The notes under the pieces are model-generated. The model worked only from the letters and a program-made list of their open reading frames with translations. It was not told the origin of the DNA and did no database searches. Positions 1 to 5,665 of a DNA stretch of 6,713 nt are shown piece by piece; positions within the stretch are counted from its first letter, which is position 1, and every line of letters starts with the position of its first letter. Source of the DNA: Thermoplasmata archaeon (lineage in GTDB: Archaea > Thermoplasmatota > Thermoplasmata > Lutacidiplasmatales > UBA184); the NCBI GenBank assembly GCA_030044695.1, contig JASIDM010000047.1:1-6713 (forward strand). Reading direction: 5' to 3'. A program made the position numbers and the translations under genes.

Positions 1-764
1 GCCAGGATCCCGACCGGGATCGCCGCGAGCACCGCCCGCTCGACGTTGAGGCCGCCCATCATGATGCGAACGCCGTCGTTCTCCTCGCCGAGGCGGTCCG
101 CCACCGGCACGTGCACGTCCCGCAGGGCGAGCTCACCGGTCGGCGAGCCGCGCATCCCCATCTTGTCCAGCGAGCGGGAGACGGAGAACCCGGGGCTGCT
201 CGAGCGGACGAGGAAGGCGGAGATCCCTCGGGCCCCCCGCTCGGGGGCGGTCTTGGCGTAGACGAGCAACGTCGAGGCGATCGGACCGTTGGTGATGAAC
301 TGCTTCGTGCCGTTCAGGACGTACTCCCCGCCGCGCCGCTCGGCCCGCGTCCGGATCGCGACGGCGTCCGAGCCGGCGTCCGGCTCGGTGAGCGCGAGGG
401 CGCCGATCGCGCGTCCGGCGGCGATCTCGGGCAGGACGGCACGGCGCTGCTCGGGGGTCCCGTTCCGAGCGACATTGTCGGCGAAGAGGTTGGAGTGGGC
501 CCCCACGCTCAGCGCCAGGGCGGGGCTCGCCCGCGCGATCTCCTCGAGGATCAGCGCCTGGGCGCGGTACGTGAGCCCGAGCCCGCCGACCTCCGTCGGC
601 AGCGTCGGCGCGAGCAGGCCCTGCTCGCCGAGACGCCGGAACACCTCCGTCGGGAACCGGTCCTCCCGGTCCATCCGCTCGGCGACCGGGCTGACGTCCC
701 GGCGGACGACCGCCCGCGCCGCGTCGCGCAGGGCGCGCTCGTCGTCGGAGAGCGCCAGCTCCAC
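1..764 (-). CDS. Acyl-CoA dehydrogenase, isovaleryl-CoA dehydrogenase-like (partial, 3' end off window)
   Basis: The minus strand reads 254 codons from a GTG at 764 to the window edge, about two thirds of the family's usual 380 or so residues. The family oxidises acyl-CoA thioesters to enoyl-CoA with FAD and passes electrons to ETF. Visible landmarks are the N-terminal helical domain, GAHSNL (88-93), the FAD/substrate loop ALTEPDAGSD (124-133), LNGTKQFITNG (150-160), LDKMGMRGS (199-207) and GLNVERAVLA (238-247). Running similarity to isovaleryl-CoA dehydrogenase is high through this stretch, and Glu242 in LNVER sits where that enzyme has its helix-G catalytic base. This points to a short branched-chain substrate, as in leucine catabolism; specificity is inference. 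The start was chosen because MELALSDDER is a typical family N-terminus, no in-frame start lies just upstream, and a TATA-like box is 25-29 nt upstream. nadB ends 47 nt upstream on the same strand, so read-through from nadB is also possible. Confidence 0.93.
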   Translation of the reverse strand, partial: MELALSDDERALRDAARAVVRRDVSPVAERMDREDRFPTEVFRRLGEQGLLAPTLPTEVGGLGLTYRAQALILEEIARASPALALSVGAHSNLFADNVARNGTPEQRRAVLPEIAAGRAIGALALTEPDAGSDAVAIRTRAERRGGEYVLNGTKQFITNGPIASTLLVYAKTAPERGARGISAFLVRSSSPGFSVSRSLDKMGMRGSPTGELALRDVHVPVADRLGEENDGVRIMMGGLNVERAVLAAIPVGIL

Positions 765-787
765 GCGTCGGCCGACGGCCGCGCGAG

Positions 788-795
788 GATAACGG
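788..795 (-). promoter_or_regulatory. TATA-like element for the acyl-CoA dehydrogenase gene
   Basis: The minus strand reads CGTTATCC in the 47-nt gap between nadB and the acyl-CoA dehydrogenase gene. It is one of very few AT-containing stretches here. Its centre is about 27 nt from the GTG start, which fits archaeal TATA spacing for a leaderless transcript. The match is short, so this rests mainly on spacing and on the same pattern at 2401-2430. Confidence 0.35.
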
Positions 796-811
796 TGACC
801 CTGGGCGGAGC

Positions 812-2380
812 TCAGCGGCGACCGGCCGGGGGCCGCGCGCGCCGCAGTCCGAGATGGTGGCGCCAGGCCGGTCGGGGTCGGGGGTGGTCGGTGCGGAAGT
901 GCACGCCCCGGCTCTCCGTCCGGGCGAGCGCCGCGCGGGCGATCAGGGCCGCCGCGAGCGCGGCGTTCGCCACCGTGCCGGCCAGCGCCTCGGACCGTGC
1001 CGGCTCGACCTGCTGCCCGATTTCCTCGAACCGGGCGAGCGCGGTCCTCAGCCCTCCGGCCGTTCGGACGATGCCGACCTCCTCCCAGAGCCGGGAGCGG
1101 ATCTCGTCCAGGAGCCCCGTCTCCTCCGGAGCGCCGAGGCCGGCCCGGCCCGGCACGGAGATCACCGTCGGGGGGTCCCGCGGTCCGCCCGGGCTCCGCT
1201 GCCGTAGCGCGCGCGCCGCCCGTTCGCCGAAGACCAGCCCCTCGACCAGGGAGTTGCTCCCGAGACGGTTCGCACCGTGCACGCCGGTCGCCGCCGCCTC
1301 GCCGACGACGTAGAGCCCGGGGATCGAGGAGCGTCCGTCGAGGTCGGTCGCGACGCCGCCGATCATGTAGTGGGCGACCGGAGCCACGGGGATCCTCTCG
1401 CGCGACGGATCGAGGCCATGGGCCAGGAGGAAGCTCGTGACCGAGGGGAAGCGGGCGAAGACGAGGTCCCTCGGGAGCCCGGTGGCGTCCAGGTACACCC
1501 ATCGCTCCCCGGAGCGGGCGATCTCCTCCTGGATCGCGCGGGTCACGACGTCCCGAGGGGCCAGCTCGGCGTCCGGGTGGCGACCGACGAGGAACCGCTC
1601 GCCCTCGGCGTTGCGGAGCACGGCCCCCTCGCCGCGCAACGCCTCCGTGATCAGGAACCTCGGGGCCCCCTCCCGGGCGAACGCCGTCGGGTGGAACTGG
1701 ACGAACTCCATGTCGGCGACGAGCGCCCCCGCCCGGAAGGCGATCGCGATCCCCTCGCCCGTCGCGACGGCGGGGTTGGAGCTCTGGAGGTAGAGGCTGC
1801 CGACGCCCCCGGTGGCGAGGACCACCGGCCGGGGTGGCTCGACCTCGACGGCCGTCCCGTTCGGGGCGGAGAGGACCGCCACGGGGCCGTTCCGGTCCCC
1901 CGGGCGCAGGGCGCGGAGGACCGCACGCTCCCGCGCCTCGATCCCGGCCTCCAGCAGCCGATGCTTGAGCGTCTCCTCGAGGGAAAAGCCCGTGGCGTCG
2001 CCGCCGGCATGCAGGAGCCGGGACCGGGAGTGCGCGGCCTCCCGACCGAGCGCGATCCGGCCTTCGACGGTGTCGAACGGCACGCCGTAGCGGACGAGGT
2101 CCGCGATCCGTGCCGGCGCCTCCCGCGTGAGGACCCGCGCCGCCGCCCGGTCAACAAGACCGGCCCCGGCCCGCTCCGTATCCGCCAGGTGACGCGCGGG
2201 CGAGTCGTCCGGCCCGATCGCGGCCGCGATCCCGCCCTGGGCGTAGCGGGTGTTCGACTCCTCGAGCCGGGCCTTCGTGACGATCGTCGGCCGGAGGCCC
2301 AGCTCGCGCAGCCGCAGCGCGACGTACAGCCCGGCGATCCCGCTGCCGACGACCAGCGGTCTCGCTTCGCGGCCGGTCAC
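812..2380 (-). CDS. nadB: L-aspartate oxidase (NadB)
   Basis: This 522-residue flavoprotein oxidises L-aspartate to iminoaspartate, the first step of de novo NAD synthesis, before quinolinate synthase (NadA); oxygen or fumarate re-oxidises FAD. The N-terminal dinucleotide site is GSGIAGL (12-18), followed by SNTRYAQGGIAA (42-53), REAAHS (113-118), HAGGDATG (124-131) and FVQFHPTAF (226-234). Next come ITEALRGEGA (244-253), APRDVVTRAI (274-283), APVAHYMIGG (333-342) and the FAD-binding GANRLGSNSLVEG (369-381). His230, Arg276 and His337 fall at a constant offset of 14 from E. coli NadB His244, Arg290 and His351, and Glu114 probably matches Glu121, so the catalytic set looks intact and distinguishes it from succinate dehydrogenase flavoprotein. 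The helical C-terminal domain ends in ESRGVHFRTDHP, then an arginine/proline-rich tail. Start is GTG: an in-frame TGA lies 24 nt upstream with no other start between. nadA and nadC are not in the window. Confidence 0.96.
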   Translation of the reverse strand: MTGREARPLVVGSGIAGLYVALRLRELGLRPTIVTKARLEESNTRYAQGGIAAAIGPDDSPARHLADTERAGAGLVDRAAARVLTREAPARIADLVRYGVPFDTVEGRIALGREAAHSRSRLLHAGGDATGFSLEETLKHRLLEAGIEARERAVLRALRPGDRNGPVAVLSAPNGTAVEVEPPRPVVLATGGVGSLYLQSSNPAVATGEGIAIAFRAGALVADMEFVQFHPTAFAREGAPRFLITEALRGEGAVLRNAEGERFLVGRHPDAELAPRDVVTRAIQEEIARSGERWVYLDATGLPRDLVFARFPSVTSFLLAHGLDPSRERIPVAPVAHYMIGGVATDLDGRSSIPGLYVVGEAAATGVHGANRLGSNSLVEGLVFGERAARALRQRSPGGPRDPPTVISVPGRAGLGAPEETGLLDEIRSRLWEEVGIVRTAGGLRTALARFEEIGQQVEPARSEALAGTVANAALAAALIARAALARTESRGVHFRTDHPRPRPAWRHHLGLRRARPPAGRR

Positions 2381-2400
2381 GCCCCGGCGAGCCGGGGGCG

Positions 2401-2408
2401 CTCATAGG
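2401..2408 (-). promoter_or_regulatory. TATA-like element for nadB
   Basis: The minus strand reads CCTATGAG, centred about 24 nt upstream of the nadB GTG. This is the distance expected between an archaeal TATA box and a start codon on a leaderless transcript. No Shine-Dalgarno-like GGAGG precedes the start. The element overlaps an out-of-frame ATG at 2405 that is not the nadB start. Confidence 0.4.
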
Positions 2409-2422
2409 GCTTGGTCCGCGCG

Positions 2423-2430
2423 GCTATCTT
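2423..2430 (+). promoter_or_regulatory. TATA-like element for the Cas4-like gene
   Basis: The plus strand reads GCTATCTT, centred about 25 nt upstream of the ATG at 2452. It diverges from the nadB element, with about 14 nt between the two. No Shine-Dalgarno motif lies before the ATG (TCGGGGCCATG), so a leaderless transcript is likely. Shared regulation with nadB from this 71-nt region is possible but not shown. Confidence 0.45.
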
Positions 2431-2451
2431 CGCGCTCGACTCCTCGGGGCC

Positions 2452-3825
2452 ATGACGGACCTCGGCACCAGGTCCGCGGCCCCCGCCTGGCTCGCCGCGG
2501 CCACGGTCCGCGAGGAACCGCAGCTCGCCTACGAGCTCGCCGTGCGCCGGCCCCCGCCGGAGGCTCCCCGCGCCCTGAGCGTGACCGACCTCCTCGCCCC
2601 GCGCAAGGCCTACTGGCGACGGCGCCGGGGCCCGGCGCCCGTGCCCGTGGAGCGCGAGCTCCGCCTGGAGCAGGGACGAGCCTGGCACCGACGCCTGGGC
2701 GACCTGGTCGCCTCGGAGGGCGCGCTCGAGGTCCGGCTCCGGCGGGAGGGCGTGACGGCCCGTATCGATCTGCTGGCGGACGTACCGGTCGAGGTCAAGA
2801 CCGTCGCGGGCCGAGAGGACGGGGCGACGCCCGAGCCGTGGCCCGACCAGGTCCAACAGCTGGGGATCTACTGCGCGCTCGCGGGAGCCGGCCGGGGCCG
2901 GCTCGCCCAGCTCGGGCTCCGGGACCCGGAGCCTCCTCGGGTCGCCGTGACCGAGCTCGTTTTCCCCGACCCCGCCGCGATCCTGGCCGAGGCCCTGCAT
3001 CGACGGGACGAGCTCCGGACGGCGATCGAGCGCGCCAGCCCGGGGCCGCTGCCTCGATGTCCCTGGTTCGAGCACGGCTGCGAGTTCCGCGCGGGAGGGG
3101 TCTGCGACTGCGATGGCGCCGAGACGGAGCCGTCGACGCCGATCGAAGAGGAACCGCTCGCAAGGACCCCCTGCCCGGAGATCGCCCAGCGGTGGGAACG
3201 CCGCCTCGCGGAGGGAGGTCCCCCCACGCGACGGTCCCCCGATCGGTTCCGCGAACTACTGCACCCTCGTCGGGCGTACTACGACCGGACCGTCGGGCGA
3301 CCGTCCGTCGTCGTCCCCGGTCGGCCCGCCGGCGCCCCCCAGGACGCCTACGAGCAGACCGTCGCCGCGCTCGAGGGCGGGCCGCTCGGGGAGGTCGCCC
3401 GCCTTCCGGTCGGACCTACGGCCCCGGAGGAGGAGGTGCTCGGGTGGCGCGGCGTCCCGTGCCACGTCCGCGCCTCGCGGGTCCGCACCCGGGTCGGGCC
3501 GGAGGAGCTGCGCGCGCGGTTCCCGCAGTACCTCGTCGACCTCGGGTATCGGTGCGCGGTCGCCGACCGGGACCAGGGGCGCCTTCTGCTCGCCCACGAG
3601 AACCCCGCCCCGGGAGAGCCGTCGGTGCAGGTGTTCCGCCTCGAGCTCGCCGGCGGGGCGGCGGCCGTCGCGGAGAGCTGGCGCAACGCGACGACGGCGC
3701 TCGTCGGGGCGATCGCGGAGCATCGCCCGGAGGCTCTCGAGCCGTGCCCGGCCTGGATGACGGCGGACTGCCCCTACCGGTCGACGTGCGGCTGCGCGGC
3801 CGACGCCGGCCGGTCCCAGCGGTAG
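2452..3825 (+). CDS. Tandem Cas4/RecB-like PD-(D/E)XK protein: active first domain, degenerate second domain, two Cys4 clusters
   Basis: This 457-residue soluble protein looks like two Cas4-like nuclease domains in tandem. Domain 1 (about 42-220) has LSVTDLLAPRKAYW (42-55), GRAWH with His79, GVTARID with Asp106, PVEVKT with Glu114 and Lys116, and QVQQLGIYC (133-141, the QxxxY-type helix). It ends in a C-x6-C-x7-C-x-C cluster (Cys203, 210, 218, 220). That is a full H/D/E-x-K signature for a metal-dependent DNA nuclease with a probable Fe-S cluster. Domain 2 (about 262-448) repeats the landmarks: FRELLHPRRAYY (266-277), FPQYLVDLGYRC (357-368) and C-x7-C-x5-C-x-C (Cys432, 440, 446, 448). However, His79 aligns to Glu301, Asp106 to Arg340, and Glu114/Lys116 to Arg343/Arg345, so it should be catalytically dead. 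The family relatives (Cas4, AddB, Dna2) process DNA ends or CRISPR prespacers, but no cas gene or array is present, so the role is unknown. It is the only plus-strand gene, and its last 52 nt overlap the convergent GNAT gene. Confidence 0.85.
   Translation: MTDLGTRSAAPAWLAAATVREEPQLAYELAVRRPPPEAPRALSVTDLLAPRKAYWRRRRGPAPVPVERELRLEQGRAWHRRLGDLVASEGALEVRLRREGVTARIDLLADVPVEVKTVAGREDGATPEPWPDQVQQLGIYCALAGAGRGRLAQLGLRDPEPPRVAVTELVFPDPAAILAEALHRRDELRTAIERASPGPLPRCPWFEHGCEFRAGGVCDCDGAETEPSTPIEEEPLARTPCPEIAQRWERRLAEGGPPTRRSPDRFRELLHPRRAYYDRTVGRPSVVVPGRPAGAPQDAYEQTVAALEGGPLGEVARLPVGPTAPEEEVLGWRGVPCHVRASRVRTRVGPEELRARFPQYLVDLGYRCAVADRDQGRLLLAHENPAPGEPSVQVFRLELAGGAAAVAESWRNATTALVGAIAEHRPEALEPCPAWMTADCPYRSTCGCAADAGRSQR
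3774..3825. other. 52-nt convergent gene overlap
   Basis: The plus-strand Cas4-like gene (TAG at 3823-3825) and the minus-strand GNAT gene (TGA at 3776-3774) share these bases tail to tail. On the plus strand they include the codons for Cys446 and Cys448, the last two ligands of the second cysteine cluster. On the minus strand they encode the last residues of the acetyltransferase after its core domain. Confidence 0.8.
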
Positions 3826-4739
3826 ATCGCGGCCTCGAGGACCGGACGGAACCCGAACGCCCGGTACAGCTCGACGGCCGCCGTGTTCTGCAGCGAGACC
3901 CAGAGCCGGGCGTTCTCGTAGCCGAGGGCCCAGAGAGCCCGAAGGGTCCATCCGAGGAGGTACCGGCCCAGGCCGCGCCGGCGGCGATCCGGCGCGACGG
4001 CGAGGTCGAGGACGATCGCGCGTCGGACCGAGCGTTCGGCGCTCACCACGGCCCCGACGAGGCGCGTCGGATCCGACTCGACCAGGGCCACGGACGCCTC
4101 GCCCAGGAAGCGGCCGAGACGCCCGTCGAGCATCGCCGCGATCGCCCGGCGGTAGGCGTCCGGCTCGCGGCCGAGGAGCAGGCGATCGACGGACTCCGAG
4201 AACGCCCGGCGATCGAGCTCGGCGAGCGCCTCGAGGGTGACGGCGGAGACCGGCACCCGATCGACCCCGCTCGGCGGATCGTCCGGGAACCGTCCGTCCG
4301 CCACGTCGAGCGGCCGCTCCAGGGCCCGTCGCTCGATCACGGTCGATCCGGGCGCCTCGGCGAGCTCGGTGGCGAGGGCGCGCTCCTCCTCCCCGACGAG
4401 CCCGCTGAACCCGAGGTCCAGCGACGCCGCGGTCGGGGGAAGGTGGTCCCGCACGCAGCGCGCGAGCCGGCGGGCGGGAGCGAGGCCACCGGCGGCGTGC
4501 ACGTGGCCGAACGCCGCCGCTCCCTGGAGCGCGAAGAAGGCGACCCCGCCGTCCGTTCCGGGCAGGTACCAGCCGGGACGGGACCCCCGCGCGAGGTCCG
4601 TGGCCGTCTCCTCGACCCAGGCGCCGCTCGGATCCTCGTCGCGCCGGGCCAGGTCGCGGCGAACGAGCTGGAGGAGCTCCTCCAGCGTCGCCCGGGACGC
4701 GCCCTGGGCGGGCCGCACCTCGGGCGCGGGGGCGCTCAC
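3774..4739 (-). CDS. GNAT-family N-acetyltransferase, probably two GNAT-like domains
   Basis: This 321-residue protein has a clear C-terminal GNAT domain (about 170-310). The acetyl-CoA pyrophosphate-binding loop is RRRRGLGRYL (252-261), preceded by the hydrophobic strand IVLDLAVAP. It is followed by the family's LWVSLQNTAAVELYRAFGF segment (279-297), with Asn285 and the tyrosine/phenylalanine residues typical of motif B. It should transfer an acetyl group from acetyl-CoA to an amine; the acceptor cannot be told. Residues 1-130 include GGVAFFALQGAAAFGHVHAAGG (66-87), which resembles the central strands of a second, degenerate GNAT half that lacks the R-x-x-G-x-G/A loop; that is inference. The GTG start overlaps the prs stop by four bases (GTGA), which implies co-transcription and translational coupling. 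The 3' end runs 52 nt into the convergent Cas4-like gene. Tandem GNAT layouts occur in enzymes such as mycothiol synthase, but nothing here supports that function. Confidence 0.85.
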   Translation of the reverse strand: MSAPAPEVRPAQGASRATLEELLQLVRRDLARRDEDPSGAWVEETATDLARGSRPGWYLPGTDGGVAFFALQGAAAFGHVHAAGGLAPARRLARCVRDHLPPTAASLDLGFSGLVGEEERALATELAEAPGSTVIERRALERPLDVADGRFPDDPPSGVDRVPVSAVTLEALAELDRRAFSESVDRLLLGREPDAYRRAIAAMLDGRLGRFLGEASVALVESDPTRLVGAVVSAERSVRRAIVLDLAVAPDRRRRGLGRYLLGWTLRALWALGYENARLWVSLQNTAAVELYRAFGFRPVLEAAIYRWDRPASAAQPHVDR

Positions 4740-5611
4740 GACGGGAGCTCGCGCCGCAGGATCTGCGCGACGTCCGGGGCGACCGAGCCCTTCTCGGCGG
4801 GGTTGAGGAGCGTGTCCGTCGACAGGATCTCGTCGACGACGGCCTTGATCCGTTCGAAGGCGTCCCGAAGGAACAGCCCGTGGGTGCAGGCGGCGGTGAC
4901 CGCTCCGACGCCCTGGCGCTTGAGGAGCCGCGCCGCCTCGACGATCGTCCCCCCCGTCGTGATCACGTCGTCGAGCAGGACGACGTGCTTGGCCGCGAGG
5001 GGAGGCACGCCCTGGCTCGGCAGGCTCAGCTCGACGCGATCGCTGTCGATCCGCTTCTTCTCGAGGGCGAACCAGGGCTTGTCGAGGAGCTGCGCCATCC
5101 GCTTCGCCCGCTCGATCCCGCCTTTGTCCGGCGAGACGAGGAGGTCGACCGGCCGCTCCTTGAGGAGCCGGGCCAGCGCCGGGATGCCGCTCGCCTCGAA
5201 CGCCGGCTTGGAGAAGTGGGTGAGGGTCTGCGAGGAGTGCAGGTCGACGGTGACGACCGCGTCGGCGTCCAGCTCCACGTGCCGGCAGAGCGTCCGGGCG
5301 CTCACCGGTTCCCCCGGGAAGAACCGGCGGTCCTGCCGGGCGTAGGCGAAGTACGGCACGACGACCAGCGTCCGTCGCGCCCCCGCCTCGCGGACGGCGT
5401 CCTCGAGCAGCAGCAGCTCCAGCAGGTCCTGGTCCGTCCGGGTCGATTGCACGACGACGACGTCGTCGCCCTCGAGCCGGCCCCCGACCCGAAGGTACAG
5501 CTCCCCGTCGGGGAACCGCTTGGTGAACGGGATGCCGAACGGCGCGTTGCCGAGCTCCCGCGAGATCCGTTCCGCGAGCGCCGTCGAGGCGCTCCCGCCG
5601 ATGACGTGCAT
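4736..5611 (-). CDS. prs: Ribose-phosphate pyrophosphokinase (PRPP synthetase), archaeal short form
   Basis: This 291-residue cytosolic enzyme transfers pyrophosphate from ATP to ribose 5-phosphate to make PRPP, the precursor for nucleotides, histidine, tryptophan and NAD. It has two phosphoribosyltransferase-like folds. Key segments are RFPDGELYLR (32-41), the ATP-binding YFAYARQDRRFFPGEPVSA (87-105), VDLHSSQ (122-128, metal and ATP contact), SPDKGG (160-165) and EKKRID (184-189, with the catalytic-loop lysine Lys185). The PRPP-binding signature is VVLLDDVITTGGT (210-222). At 291 residues it is shorter than bacterial enzymes (about 315) and matches the archaeal class III length; the regulatory flexible loop is compact. 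The ATG at 5611 gives the family's usual start (HVIGGSAS). A TATA-like CTTTAACC lies about 35 nt upstream, implying a leader of about 10 nt. The stop overlaps the GNAT start by four bases, so the two form an operon. Confidence 0.96.
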   Translation of the reverse strand: MHVIGGSASTALAERISRELGNAPFGIPFTKRFPDGELYLRVGGRLEGDDVVVVQSTRTDQDLLELLLLEDAVREAGARRTLVVVPYFAYARQDRRFFPGEPVSARTLCRHVELDADAVVTVDLHSSQTLTHFSKPAFEASGIPALARLLKERPVDLLVSPDKGGIERAKRMAQLLDKPWFALEKKRIDSDRVELSLPSQGVPPLAAKHVVLLDDVITTGGTIVEAARLLKRQGVGAVTAACTHGLFLRDAFERIKAVVDEILSTDTLLNPAEKGSVAPDVAQILRRELPS

Positions 5612-5636
5612 CGCCCGAGGTGACGGCCTAGCCGAC

Positions 5637-5653
5637 CCGGCGGTTAAAGCCGG
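5637..5653. repeat. Short inverted repeat bracketing the prs TATA-like box
   Basis: CCGGC (5637-5641) and GCCGG (5649-5653) form a perfect 5-bp inverted repeat around the 7-nt centre GGTTAAA. It surrounds the prs TATA-like element and could be a small operator, but five GC pairs in GC-rich DNA may occur by chance. Confidence 0.2.
5643..5649 (-). promoter_or_regulatory. TATA-like element for the prs-GNAT operon
   Basis: The minus strand reads CTTTAACC (5649-5642), the most AT-rich stretch in the 54-nt gap between the signal peptidase stop (5666) and the prs ATG (5611). Its centre is about 35 nt from the ATG, so transcription would start near 5620 and leave a leader of about 10 nt without a Shine-Dalgarno motif. 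Confidence 0.45.
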
Positions 5654-5665
5654 CCTCTCCCGGGA

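Noticed and set aside
111..1313. Open plus-strand frame of 400 codons over the acyl-CoA dehydrogenase and nadB
   Set aside because: It is antisense to two genes with clear family motifs, and its product has no recognisable domain.
2151..2405. ATG at 2405 as an alternative nadB start
   Set aside because: It is out of frame with the GSGIAGL-containing frame and overlaps the TATA-like element. The true frame has an in-frame TGA just upstream of the GTG at 2380.
2452..3825. A CRISPR-Cas locus suggested by the Cas4-like gene
   Set aside because: No cas1, cas2 or effector gene and no regularly spaced direct repeats are present in the window. Cas4-like proteins also occur outside CRISPR loci.
2250..5345. 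Open plus-strand frame of 1031 codons
   Set aside because: It runs antisense to nadB, the GNAT gene and prs and out of frame with the nuclease-like gene. Its translation is arginine/proline/glycine-rich low-complexity sequence with no family motif. Stops are rare in all frames at this GC content.
4880..5623. Open plus-strand frame of 247 codons opposite prs
   Set aside because: The minus strand carries every PRPP synthetase motif, while this frame gives repetitive charged sequence typical of an antisense shadow.
5612..5665. Rho-independent-type terminator after the signal peptidase gene
   Set aside because: The inverted repeat here has no following T-run on the minus strand, and archaeal terminators are expected to be T-rich. 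The stretch fits a promoter better.
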